Below, piece after piece: positions 30,215 to 39,837 of a stretch of DNA of 64,000 bases. The stretch covers positions 124,001 to 188,000 of the forward strand of contig NZ_BBDO01000006.1 of the NCBI RefSeq assembly GCF_001316285.1, given 5' to 3'. Both the position numbers and the translations under genes were made by a program. Source of the stretch: Vulcanisaeta sp. JCM 16161 (GTDB lineage Archaea; Thermoproteota; Thermoprotei; Thermoproteales; Thermocladiaceae). Numbering within the stretch: the stretch's first letter is position 1; every line of letters starts with the position of its first letter. The notes under the pieces were generated by a model that did no database searches, had not been told where the DNA came from, and saw nothing but the letters and a program-made list of their open reading frames with translations.

Positions 30215-30562
30215 ATGAGTGCTTCCGAGAGTAGGGTTTGGGCTGCGATTGCGTGGGCCCTCCTAATAATTGGGGCAATAATAGCGTTACTCATTAGGCC
30301 TAGGGATGATTATGTCAGGTACTGGGCTGTGGAGTCCATAGGCCTCACGATAGTTGTAGTCATCGCATGGATACTCGTTGAGATCGTATCAATAGTATTC
30401 GCCTTCACAATAATAATACCACTGGCACTAAAGGTGCTTTATGGGCTTGGCGTATTCCTGGTATGGATAATCGGCATATTTAAGGCATTGACGGGTGATT
30501 ATTGGAAACCACCAATTATCCATGAAACCAGTGAATGGGTTAGGAGGGTCTTACGATTGTAA
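30215..30562 (+). CDS. DUF4870-like small membrane protein
   Basis: A 115-residue protein with about three transmembrane helices (AAIAWALLIIGAIIALLI, then TIVVVIAWILVEIVSIVFAF, then VLYGLGVFLVWIIGIFKAL). The RPRDDYVRYWAVESIGL loop between helices 1 and 2 matches the DUF4870/Tic20-like pattern in which a short amphipathic loop is conserved. Function unknown. It overlaps the end of the convergent isomerase gene by 12 bases. Confidence 0.6.
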   Translation: MSASESRVWAAIAWALLIIGAIIALLIRPRDDYVRYWAVESIGLTIVVVIAWILVEIVSIVFAFTIIIPLALKVLYGLGVFLVWIIGIFKALTGDYWKPPIIHETSEWVRRVLRL

Positions 30563-31903
30563 ATCCTCATGTAAAACCCTAAGACCAAGCAGCCTGGCGA
30601 ACTCCTCAAGCTCCCTCCTAAAGTCGCCATAAATCACAACCCTATGCCAGCCTCCGCGCCAGCGCCAATTACGAACAACACTGGTCACATTACCACCGCC
30701 TATCAACTTCGTTGCACATGCCTGTGGTGAATACTCATTGCCTATTGACTTGGATACGTGAATGGTTAATAATCGTTCCTCCGGATTAAATCCGATGACG
30801 GTCACTGGTTCGTTTGTGGGCAATTTAACGTGTATTGATGCGTGCTTAGTCCCTAGGTGCGCCTTTGTTATTATGTAAGGTACCTCAGGCCTATCACTGC
30901 CATGTGGGTTCGTTGGCGCATAACAGTGGTGATAAATGAATTCGCCCCTCTCCTCATCAACACCGACATTTACCACAAAGCCATTCCTATTAAATAAGTA
31001 CTTAGCAATTAATATGGGCACCGCGGCATACGGGTCCGCCTCACAGATTGGTATTACCCCATCATACCAAAGCTGCATGTAGCCAAGGCATGGCCACGCC
31101 CTCAAAAGACCTGTATTGTAGATACTATGCAGTCCACAGCTATTGCATTAGCACCCAACTCCCTCACGGCATTTCTCATGGCTATGTAGAGCTTGGCCGA
31201 GCTCTTAATCTCGCTCATTGAGTCGTCATAAAGCGCTTCCGCATTCTTGACCCACCTATCTGCCCATTCATTCGCCTCATCATCACTCACCTTATCAAAG
31301 AACCTAGACCTGAACTCATTGGCATCCATCACAACTGGCGTAATCCCCGTTATTGATTGAATAAGCTGAATACACTATACATGTCGGTATTAGGACCAAA
31401 CTGCCAATATAGGTGCGACTTAAGGCTTGGCGAGACAACAAACAATACCTTACTCATCCTCAGCCTAGCCAATGCCACTAAATACCTAACCTTAGTAATC
31501 ACGGCTTGGCTAGCCAGGTTACGCGTGGAAATCCCAATGACTGGGTAACCCTCGCTCAACGCCTTACTAACTCCAAGCATATACTCACCGGCGCCTGCAT
31601 AGGCCTCAGAAATAATGACAACCGGCTTACCACTTCTAATTATCGGTCTATAAAGCCCATTAATGAATTAAGTGTGACAACGACATAACCCACGGCATTA
31701 CCCTCAGTATTCAAAAAGACCTGGACATCGATCGGATCTCTAATATCATAATTTACGAATTCAACCCCAGGAAATGAGGATTTAAGGGCGTTGATGAAGA
31801 CGTTCTTTTCATTTTCGAGAAAGCTCAGGGATTCCGGCGGAGCGCCTAAATCGCCTATTGCAGGGTCTATGAATGCCACCGGTATCCTTATTACGGAACT
31901 CAT
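30551..31903 (-). CDS. L-fucose isomerase-like sugar isomerase, frameshifted
   Basis: Protein of the L-fucose/L-arabinose isomerase family (COG2407). The C-terminal domain carries AWPCLGYMQLWYDG followed by IPICEADPYAAVP, the conserved metal-binding glutamate/aspartate region of the family. The N-terminal domain begins MSSVIRIPVAFIDPAIGDLG at 31903, and the middle reads KVLFVVSPSLKSHLYWQFGP and GANAIAVDC. Four frames are needed, with shifts near 31650, 31360 and 31115. Total is about 450 residues. The substrate may be a deoxy or aldose sugar. A TATA-like AAAATAAAAA lies upstream of 31903. Confidence 0.65.
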
Positions 31904-32046
31904 ACAAATTGGTCTTCATAATGCATTTTTATTTTTATTTTCTTTAAATTAAGAATTGAATATTATAATTGAATAATTGAAAGAAACCTGGGCTTCTTAG
32001 AAAATTGAAGAAAAATTTAAATATGAGATGCTTGTTTCTTCATTTA

Positions 32047-32593
32047 ATGAATTACAAAATAAATAGGGGCAATATGGACCTTTCACACATATTCATAGTA
32101 ATCACTTTGGTCGCTTTAGCAATCGCAATACTTGCACCATTTCACTTCAATATCAATAGTCTAGGGCAAATGATATACTCACTAATGAGTGGGTGGAGTA
32201 CTAATGAGGGAATTAATCCAAGCTATGTGGAGACCAACGCAACAATGAGTAAGACGTATGACATGATCGTAGTAACAATAAGCATTAGCAATAACGGCAA
32301 TAACCAATTAATATTGGCGGCACAACAATAATTGGGACCACACAGTGCAACCTGGAACCCTCAATAATAATACCGCCAAAAAGCGCTGGTGAGATAACCC
32401 TAACCATTTATACAATGAATGGCACAACGATGGACCAATAACTGTGAATGTCGGCGGCAATGCATACTCAGTAGGAATACCACAAATATTCTGTTATGGT
32501 ACTCACCTTGATTTATCAGAGAATAATGGGTTCATGATAATATTCAGCACGGATAATAATGGCAGTATTTACGTGAATGTAAATCAAAATTAA
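32047..32593 (+). CDS. Pilin-like membrane-anchored secreted protein, frameshifted
   Basis: About 180 residues with one N-terminal hydrophobic helix (HIFIVITLVALAIAILAPF) preceded by a short charged leader, as in archaeal type IV pilin-like proteins. The rest is beta-rich and asparagine/threonine-rich. The start ATG at 32047 lies about 26 bases after AAATTTAAATA. Shifts near 32330 and 32425 interrupt it; the last frame reads ITVNVGGNAYSVGIPQIF and ends NVNQN at 32593. No class III signal peptidase site is certain. Function unknown. Confidence 0.5.
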
Positions 32594-32629
32594 TTTTAAT
32601 TCTACTTAATATACCTCGGATAAATTAAA

Positions 32630-33946
32630 CTATACCTCGCCTGACGTGATTACGATACTCGTTCCCTTACTGGTCTCAATACCCCCTATAAACCAGGCAA
32701 TGGCTGCCGCAAGCCCCATCGTCCAGACGCCCATGTTAAGTATTAGGAATTGACTTAGTGGTGCCGAGACCGCCCATATAGTCTCGGGTATTAAGGAACC
32801 AATTGATATTAACCTAACGAGACTAACAAACGTACCTCTGCGTTCAGTCGGCCATAACTCACCCTTGAACGTGTCCATGCTAGGTACTGAATGCCAATGA
32901 ATATGTTGAGTATGAAGTCCGTGATGAGGAATAACGTGAAGCTACTAACTATGGGCTTCATAAAAGCGACTATTATGTACGTCGTGACTGCTGCCCCACT
33001 TGTGGAGAATAGCAGAACAACCTTCCTACTAATCCTATCCGCAAAGGGCGCAATGAATAAGCACCGATGAACTCGGCCAATGCCGTTATAAGTATTATAA
33101 GGCCGTCTGACTACTAAAGTAGATGGGCCCAACCTCGTATGAAAGTAGTCCGAAGCCTACGTCATTTGCCGTCATCATCATTACAGCAACAATAAACCTA
33201 AACCAAAGCGGTGGATGCATAACTGACTTAACCTGAACCTCGGCACTAGGTAGGCTTGTTGGGTCTAGTTTGACACCATAGTACTTCTCAACCTCCCTAA
33301 TGGCATCATTAATCCTACCCTTCCTCTCAAGCCACCTAATGGACTCCGGCATCTTCATCCTACTAATCACTAACACAATGAGTATCACAATGCCTATGAT
33401 CCCAATGGCGAGCCTTTGATAAAACGGCCCAATCAACTGTGTATTTAGGCTTATGAAGGACACGAGCATAAGCCCAACATTTATGAAGTTCACTAGGAAG
33501 AAGGCAGCCTTGCTCCTGTGCCTTCTCGGCATTACCTCATGCATGTCAGTTAATATTACATTCATCTCGCCGCCAGCCGCCGCAAGCATTATGGCTAGGG
33601 TGATGAGTAGCGATACGTAATTCGGCATGACCAGCGTTGTTATTATAAACAACGCAATACCAACCGCGTACATTGACATTGTCAAAATGAAGAGTCTCTT
33701 CCTACCGAATCTATCCGATAAAGGTCCAACGAATATTAAACCAACTATTAACCATAGGAACGGCCATATTAAGGTCAGTGCGGTTAAGTATGACGGGAGT
33801 GAAAACCAGCCTGTGGCTATCGGTGCAATACCGACTAGGTACGCCTCAAAGAGGAGGCCGAGGGCGAAGGCTATGAATGACCAGGTGTGCGCACTCGACC
33901 ATTTAAGGTCCTCTATTGCCCTAAAAACTGACACATTATTAGCCAT
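32630..33946 (-). CDS. Major facilitator superfamily transporter, frameshifted
   Basis: A 12-helix MFS transporter, closest in appearance to the metabolite/sugar porter groups. The loop 2-3 signature GPLSDRFGRKRLF is intact, and MPESIRWLERKGRINDAI after helix 6 is typical of sugar/proton symporters. The first six helices and part of helix 7 lie in 33095-33946; the rest in two more frames (FADRISRKVVLLFSTSG in loop 8-9, then GELWPTERRGTFVS). Shifts fall near 33120, 33060 and 32880. Start at the ATG at 33946 is preferred over 33961. Substrate unknown. Confidence 0.78.
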
Positions 33947-34263
33947 ATACAACTCCGGCAATTAATTAATTTTTAAAGAATTACTTAATAGCAATGATGA
34001 TATTATGAAATTCATGATTGATTTAGTAATGATAATTATAATATTTGAGCAAAGTGAGATGTCACAATACTTAACAAGTAAGGCCAAAGAGCAGGAGATA
34101 TACTTAATCATTGGCAGAGAGTACGAGAGATAATAATGTTATATCTATTAGTATGTAGTTTATAAATAATCATAACAGTAAATAAATATATTATAATTAT
34201 TGCAGAATTGAATATTGATTAGCAATAGAATGTCTACGAAAAATATGCGCGCACCCGACCCTC
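33947..34263. other. AT-rich intergenic region left of the inversion boundary
   Basis: This gap is strongly AT-rich. It holds the divergent promoters of the MFS gene and a possible 42-residue ORF (34005-34133). From about 34140 to 34263 I see nothing beyond AT-rich sequence. Confidence 0.5.
34005..34133 (+). CDS. Possible 42-residue leaderless small protein
   Basis: An ATG-initiated frame encoding 42 residues: a hydrophobic N-terminus (FMIDLVMIIIIF) and a charged tail ending IGREYER. A TTTTTAAAG element (33970-33978) lies about 28 bases upstream, the spacing seen for leaderless genes in this window. Too short for family recognition. Chance occurrence is possible in this AT-rich gap. Confidence 0.3.
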   Translation: MKFMIDLVMIIIIFEQSEMSQYLTSKAKEQEIYLIIGREYER

Positions 34264-34615
34264 CTCACACCATCTGGGCTCCTCACAACCACGTTTCCCA
34301 AGGCCCTCACAACAACTATATTCAGCAGTACATTCAGGCCAGAATTAATTGAGCAAAATCATTGAAGACCTGGACCCTCCTAGATATGTCAACCCTCCTT
34401 CTCCTCCACTCGTTGGAGTAACCGACTAAATCGCTCGTGTGAATCTCATTAATATTAATGCCAAGCCTCTGCGAAACGGAACCCACGAAATCCCTCACAC
34501 TATTTATCGCATTATCAGCACCTAATTTATCAACAGCCACAGAGGCTATGACAAAAGGGCCACTCCTAAGCTCATTAGGTTTCCCCGACTCATCAATGTA
34601 AATTAATAAACACAT
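34264..34615 (-). pseudogene. DUF3800 protein, N-terminal half
   Basis: N-terminal part of a DUF3800 protein. It opens CLLIYIDESGKPNE with the acidic residues in IYIDESG that define the family, then PFVIASVAVDK, and continues past a shift near 34343 into NVLLNIVVVRALGNVVV and RSPDGV. The gene then stops matching at the sequence CTCACAC (34264-34270). The missing C-terminal half is on the plus strand at 49053-49444. Joining the two across the shared GTGTGAG keeps the reading frame, giving about 245 residues, the normal size. DUF3800 proteins are thought to have an RNase H-like fold and are often near mobile DNA. Confidence 0.8.
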
Positions 34616-34711
34616 TAATATGCACGAACCCCACTAATAATAAAAACTTCAACTTACTAATTAATGGAAGGACCATGAGACTAATATCAATGCCCCACCC
34701 ATAAGAGATAG

Positions 34712-34719
34712 CTTTTTAA
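34712..34719 (+). promoter_or_regulatory. TATA-like element before the hairpin RNA candidate
   Basis: CTTTTTAAG lies about 26 bases before 34741, where a strongly structured GC-rich block begins. No protein gene starts there. Confidence 0.4.
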
Positions 34720-34740
34720 GCACGTATTATGAGTTAAATA

Positions 34741-34820
34741 ATGAACAGGCAGTGGGGGGACTTCCATGGTGGGCGGCCCACACTTGCCGCCACCATGGAG
34801 TGGATGAACCCCCATCCTCA
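34741..34820 (+). ncRNA. Candidate small RNA with a long hairpin
   Basis: CCATGGTGG (34764-34772) pairs perfectly with CCACCATGG (34790-34798), and CGGC (34774-34777) with GCCG (34786-34789) around an 8-base loop, leaving one bulged G. An outer helix TGGGGG (34753-34758) with CCCCCA (34809-34814) closes the structure. The block is GC-rich in AT-rich surroundings and has an upstream TATA-like element. There is no open reading frame of note. The class is unknown; a terminator of an unseen transcript or a palindromic repeat is also possible. Confidence 0.45.
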
Positions 34821-35489
34821 TATTTCAAGTATTTCAGTACATTGTTAAGTCTTAGGGATCTTTATTCAATTTCTATCTAGGAGAGATTGAACGCAAAAAC
34901 AGCAAACACCAGAAATCCTTTTTCCGTAGTCAGGTCGTGTCGATAGAATCGTTAGGTCACGACGTGACCGTGCAAATCCCGGAAAGGGCCTCCCTTCCCG
35001 TGCAGCAGTTCGCATGGTCTCTTGCCCCAACTATTTCACGGAGACCCATGGACTCATTTGGTGTCCCATGAAACAGAAGGCCCCAAACTGTTTCACGAAA
35101 TCCATGACTAGCATCATGATGCATTGCGTTTTTAAATTCTTGATTGTAGTGCTTCGTGGTATTGAGTTCTTACACCGCTGACGAATGATGAATTGCCATG
35201 ATGCACGAAATCAGTTTACAGAATCCTTGATTAAACATAATTGAGGGCTGTAACACCGAGCAACTTCCATACGGCTACGTCATACTTAATACAAATTCCA
35301 GAAACATAATAATACCACTACCACAATAACATCATCAATAAAATTAGGAAACAAAACCGAACCTAAATTTGCACTTATAACTTATGGACCTTCAGTAACT
35401 CTCCTTAGGATATTCACTACCATTACTTATGATCTTCTTGTTTTGATAGGTTTTTAAGTTCTTTTGCACTAAAGTTCTTAGATGATATA
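34821..35489. other. Long intergenic stretch with imperfect repeats and hairpins
   Basis: No protein gene is supportable here. The middle (34921-35118) is dense in inverted repeats and is listed separately. From 35120 to 35489 I see an AT-rich region leading to the vapB promoter and nothing else that I can name. Confidence 0.5.
34921..35118. repeat. Structured block with inverted and direct repeats
   Basis: Three inverted repeats follow one another: GTCGTG (34934-34939) with CACGAC (34958-34963), which overlaps the near-palindrome GGTCAC-GAC-GTGACC (34955-34969); CATGGTCTC (35013-35021) with GAGACCCATG (35041-35050); and TGAAACAG (35069-35076) with CTGTTTCA (35088-35095). In addition, a motif GCCCCAA-CT-TTTCACG followed by CCATG-ACT occurs twice, at about 35024-35053 and 35079-35109. 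It may be a structured RNA or the decayed end of a mobile element. Confidence 0.4.
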
Positions 35490-35747
35490 GTGAGCAAAGA
35501 GGGAAGGAGGAGGTATGTTGAGGTTATTAAGGTTGAGTTGCCGAGGGATCTTGCTGAGAGGCTTCGTAGGTATGCTGCTGAGAGGTATGGATCTAGTAGT
35601 GGTGCTCTTTCGAGGGCTGTGGCTGAGCTTATAGCTAGGGAGCTTGGAATGCATAGTGAGCCTTCCGGTACTGTGGATTCAATTGTTAGTATTGGCCTTC
35701 AATCTGATTTTTCAATGGGATGGGAAGGATCTGATAGAGGCTTTTGA
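35490..35747 (+). CDS. vapB: Ribbon-helix-helix antitoxin
   Basis: An 85-residue antitoxin. The N-terminal ribbon-helix-helix is clear: a strand YVEVIKVELPRDLAERLR followed by RRYAAERYGSSSGALSRAVA. The C-terminal tail should bind the toxin. It is directly followed by a PIN-domain gene. This VapB belongs to a different fold class from the AbrB-type VapB at 20328. Start GTG 35490 follows about 25 bases after an AT-rich promoter. Confidence 0.8.
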   Translation: MSKEGRRRYVEVIKVELPRDLAERLRRYAAERYGSSSGALSRAVAELIARELGMHSEPSGTVDSIVSIGLQSDFSMGWEGSDRGF

Positions 35748-35757
35748 GGAGGACGGA

Positions 35758-36155
35758 CGTGTTTAATAGACGCTAACATATTCCTGGAGGTTCTATATAG
35801 GAGAGGTAGATGGAGAGAATGTTGCGAATTTCTAAATAAGGTTAAGGCGGGGCACATTAAAGCCTATGTGCCTCGTTTTACGATTCACGGTATATCCGCA
35901 ATTTTAGGTAAGCCTGATTTAGTAGCTAGATTCCTTTCAGAGGTTATGACGTGGAGAGATCTCGCAATTATTGACTTGCCTTTAGAAGAGGAGATTGTGG
36001 CCGCGGAACTAGCTGCTAAGGTTAACCTGGATTTTGATGACTGCCTCCATTATTACTATGCCAAGAGGATGGGTCTTAAAATCGTCTCCTTTGATAGGGA
36101 TTTCGATAAAACGGGTATAGAAAGGCTGGAGCCTAAGGATGTGAAAACTACATAG
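35758..36155 (+). CDS. vapC: PIN-domain toxin, start region frameshifted
   Basis: PIN ribonuclease of about 130 residues. The first acidic residue is in LIDANIFLEVLY. The central LDFDDCLHYYYAKRMG supplies the next carboxylates and KIVSFDRDFDKTGIERL the last. No start codon is in frame with LIDAN. Removing one T from the GTGTTTAATAG run at about 35758 would make a GTG start directly before it, so a one-base error is likely. The longest uninterrupted ATG-type frame begins only at 35868. Paired with the ribbon-helix-helix antitoxin. Confidence 0.75.
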
Positions 36156-36660
36156 ATGGCATTACCTTAAAGGACCGTAGGTGCTGTGGCCATGCTTTAT
36201 TGATCACCTTGCTTATTTATGCTCAGTGACGCCTGGGTTCATCAGGTGTTCAGGCAAGGCTGAAGTCATCACATTATTTAACCATTATGTGCCCTTATTT
36301 AAAATATTTTACATAATCGGAATCGGACTATCTATTATTATTTTAATGCCGTTAACGCGTATTGCCAGGTTAACCCTCTCTTCTGGTGGAGAAATACTGC
36401 ATGGAGGACATGACTAAGGCCTACTTTCTTCCCATGTCGGTGGTTTTATGAGGTTAGAATTGGTATCAATGATGTTAGGGCTAGGCTTCCCATATTTTAG
36501 GAGTTAATTGGTGGAACTAATAAGTCATTGGGTATTACATAGGTTGTGTTGTTAAGAGTGACTTATTAAGGCTGGTTCTATGGTTATTTCGTGATGAGGG
36601 CCCAGTACCTGATTGGTGAGGTGAAAGACCACTGCTGATTTTGGTTTCCTTGGAGCAAAG
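36156..36660. other. Intergenic stretch without a supportable gene
   Basis: A 78-codon open frame at 36181-36417 has no homology that I recognise and no promoter at the right distance, so I do not call it. The rest has short fragments in several frames and no repeats. It ends at the promoter of the C/D box RNA. Confidence 0.5.
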
Positions 36661-36670
36661 GCTTTAAGTA
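36661..36670 (+). promoter_or_regulatory. TATA element of the C/D box sRNA
   Basis: GCTTTAAGTA lies about 26 bases before the C box at 36692, consistent with an sRNA expressed from its own promoter. Confidence 0.55.
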
Positions 36671-36688
36671 CGTGAGAGGTGAATGTTT

Positions 36689-36744
36689 ATGGTGACGAGA
36701 GAGGGTTAGCTGACCCGATGCTGATCACCCGGCAAGTCTGACTC
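36689..36744 (+). ncRNA. C/D box small guide RNA
   Basis: All four boxes are present in order with proper spacing: C box GTGACGA (36692-36698), D' box CTGA (36710-36713), C' box ATGCTGA (36718-36724) and D box CTGA (36738-36741). The guide before D' is GAGAGGGTTAG (11 bases) and the guide before D is TCACCCGGCAAGT (13 bases). Archaeal C/D RNAs direct 2'-O-methylation of the target base paired with the fifth position upstream of the D or D' box. The target, probably rRNA or tRNA, cannot be located from this window. The two guide lengths and the 4-base D'-C' spacer are typical. Confidence 0.8.
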
Positions 36745-36931
36745 ATACTAATAATACGAATGCTCAGCCTTTATTTAATTAAGAAATCAATATATTCATG
36801 CACAAGCTTATTGACCATGTTTATGATGAGTCCCTAGACCCTGAAACCTGATGAAGGACATCCTTACTGATTTTCAATGCAAAGTTTGACAGAACATAAT
36901 GTCTATAAAGCCGTTATTTGGCGTCTACTTA

Positions 36932-38362
36932 ATGAGCTTACCTGAGGATGTAATGACTAAGGCTCTTGATCTTGCAATGGGCAGTGGTTCTTCCTATGCC
37001 GAGGTTAGGTATCAAGTTGATACTGTTAGGCTTGTTAATGTTAGGAATGGTGTGCTTCAGTCATTGAGTAGTTACTCCTATGGTGGTGTTTCAGTTAGGG
37101 TATTGGTTGATGGTATGTGGGGCTTCGCGGCCACGAGCAATACTGACTGGGGTTCGGTTAGGGATGCCGTGGGTAGGGCTGTGTCCTTGGCCAGGGCTGT
37201 TGCTAGGCTCAGGAGGAGGAAGATAACAATTAGTGGGGAGAGACTTGCCAGGACTACGTATGAGGTTAATCAAAGGGTTAGGATTGAGGACTTAACCAAT
37301 GAGTACCTAGTTAAGTACTTAAATGAACTTGACTCTCACGCTAGGGTTGAACCCAGGATTAGGGTTAGGAACCTATTCCTAAGCCTTACCATTACCGAGA
37401 AGCTCCTACTCACGAGCGACGGTGCTACGTAAGGAGTAGGATACCTAGGGTCTACCTATTTGGTTCATTAATTGCCTATGACCCACAGGGTGGTAGTGCC
37501 CAGAGGAATATTGAGTTTGGTGGTTCGGGCGGCTTTGAAGCTTTGGGTAGGGTTGAGGATGAGGTTGATAGGGAGGTCAGTGTTATTAAGGATGTGCTTA
37601 ATAAAGCCAGGCCCCTTCCGCATGATGATGTCATGGATGTAGTATTAAGCCTGAGTTAGCCGGTATAATGGTTCACGAGAGCATAGGCCACCCACTGGAG
37701 CTTGATAGAATCATGGGTAGGGAGGGCGCCGAGGCCGGCGAGTCATACGCTAAGCCAGATTACCTTGGTAGTTACAGGATTGGTAGTGACCTTGTCACGA
37801 TAATTGACGACCCAACAATACCCAATAGCTACGGCTTCTATTTAGTCGATGAGGAGGGGGTCACGGCTAGGCCTAGGTTTCTGGTTAGGAATGGCATAAT
37901 AAATGAGTTCTTAATGAATAGGGAGTATGCGTCGTACATTGGATTAACGAGTAATGCCGCCGCCAGGGCCAGTGAGTTTGATAAGGAGCCAATACCGAGG
38001 ATGGCAAATACATACCTAGCACCCGGTAATTGGAAGCCGGAGGAGATAATTAGGGAGACGAGGAGGGGATTATACATCGCCTCATACACGGAGTGGAACA
38101 TTGATGACAAGCGCTGGTTTGGGCGTTATGGAGGCTTTGAGGCTTACTATATCGAGAATGGGGAATTGAAGTACATGGTTAAGGAACCATTCATTGAGGT
38201 CGATACGAAGACCCTGTGGAGTAACGTGGATGCGGTGGCCAATGACTTAAGGTTTTACCAGGGACCTGTGGCAAGGGTAATCCAGAGCAGGGGGTACCTG
38301 TATACTTGGGTGGGCCTACCTTCAGGGTAGCCAATGTTAGAGTTTTGAAGGCCCCACGCTAA
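36932..38362 (+). CDS. tldD: TldD-family metalloprotease, frameshifted
   Basis: Metalloprotease of the TldD/PmbA family, about 475 residues when joined. The zinc-site motif HESIGH lies in MVHESIGHPLELDRIMGREG. GFYLVDEEGVTARPRFLVRN and the C-terminal GPTFRVANVRVLKAPR follow. Shifts lie near 37432, 37650 and 38318. The second is repaired by adding one C to AGCCTGAG, giving VVLSPELAGI. I place the start at ATG 36932, since CTATAAAGC lies 26 bases upstream; an earlier ATG at 36899 is less likely. Its stop overlaps that of the convergent PmbA-like gene. TldD/E pairs in bacteria process peptides such as microcin B17. Confidence 0.85.
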
Positions 38363-39693
38363 CCCTTTGATATGTTTAAATCCTTAATTAATACGTATGG
38401 CGCCGTACCAGGTAATGGCGAGTCCCACCAATAGACCTGCCTAGCTCCCTACTCGAGTCAACGAAATTCCTAAGCAATGTTCTAAAAGAGTCCGCAATCC
38501 TCAACCCACGTACCCTGGCACTTAACCTTCCATTCCTAACAAGGAGGGCTACGTCCCTAACGACTGTTGAGAATACGCCCTCCTTAATGTTTTGGAACCT
38601 CGTGTACCAATTATTAGTGATTACTATGCCATTACCAAGCTCAGCAGCTATGGCCTCGACATCATTGGGTAACCGCCCCGTACTTATTGCCACATGCCTT
38701 GGCCTGGGCTCAACCAATTACCAACCGCGTGGCCTGTGCTGACAGTATTAAATTTAGCGGCCGTCCTATTATTATGCAGTAATTGCGTAAGTACGCCCCT
38801 CCTTATTACTTCTATGTTCATTGTCTTGTTACCCTCATAATCAAAGGACTCTGAACCAAAGGCGTTGGGGTCACTTGATAGATCCATTATTGATAACTCT
38901 TCACTAGCTATAGTATTACCAATGTCATTCTTGGAAACGCCTGACACCTCTGTTATTACTGAGTATGCATTAAACCACATGGCAGTCATTAAACCGTATA
39001 AGTGGCTGATACCAACGGGCCAAGAACTACATTATACCTACCATTACCCACGCTTTCCTCAGGTAAATCCTTAGCCATCCTCACTAAGCGACCCGCCTCA
39101 ATACCCGCATCTTTTGGTTTAAATCCATCCAGGGTATTGGATATTGATACTGATGTTGCGGTTATATCATCAATAAATGCCCTAATCGTGAGCGTCACGA
39201 AGGAGGCCTTATCCTCAAGCTCAAGCCCAGTACTATCGGTATAGTAACGTTCCTCAACACCGAAGGTCATTGCACCTGCGTTTCTCTGTGAGCCCTCACT
39301 TAGCGATGCTTGGATTGCTTCGTTTAGCCCATCAATAAGCTTATCGACATCACTTTCAACCCTACTATCATACTTACCAACCAGTTGGCTTGGCTTTCCT
39401 CCATGAGTCAGTGGTGTGTAGAATTCATCCTCAGGAATATTACTTAACTCCTTAATCATTTCCTGAACCTTGCTTCTAATTATATTCTCATCGATTACGG
39501 ATAATGATGCTGTTAAGTACCTCCTCGACTTGGCGATGTATATGGCCGTCTCATACGTGACCCAGTTATTAGCTATTGTCGGCTCGTTATTGGCAAATCT
39601 AACCATAGACCACCTAACCCTCCTTGAGACGATTATTCCCTCATCCACTAAATCCTTAACGTCACGGATAATACCGCTTAATGCATTTAACAT
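38359..39693 (-). CDS. PmbA/TldE-like subunit, frameshifted
   Basis: Second member of the TldD/PmbA family. It begins MLNALSGIIRDVKDLVDEG and reads VRFANNEPTIANNWVTYETA, then YYTDSTGLELEDKASFVTL. After shifts near 39000, 38705 and 38440 it reaches GGTR-like and then VYWWDSPLPGTAPY near the end, and a stop at 38359. It lacks a HExxxH motif, as expected for the PmbA/TldE partner. In bacteria TldD and TldE form a heteromer. Here the two genes are convergent rather than co-directional, which is unusual for partners. Confidence 0.75.
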
Positions 39694-39837
39694 CGGATTA
39701 TCAATTTAATATTGATTTTTAATCTTTAAGCTTAAGCTTATGTTAATTCCTTCTCTAATTAATGATTCATTAAGATTTATGAATATATTACTAATTCATA
39801 GTTTTTAATTTTCATAACTCTCATATAATGCACTCAG

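Noticed and set aside
34880..34900. GAGAGATTGAAC resembling the end of a Thermoproteales CRISPR repeat
   Set aside because: Only one copy, with no spacer periodicity around it.
34921..35118. RNase P RNA or SRP RNA
   Set aside because: I could not find the conserved core motifs of either in order; single matching hairpins are not enough. A covariance search would settle it.
35177..35215. ATGATGA near 35186 as another C/D box RNA
   Set aside because: No CTGA D box follows at a suitable distance on either strand.
36181..36417. 78-codon plus-strand ORF
   Set aside because: No recognisable family, no promoter at the leaderless distance, and composition unlike the neighbouring genes.
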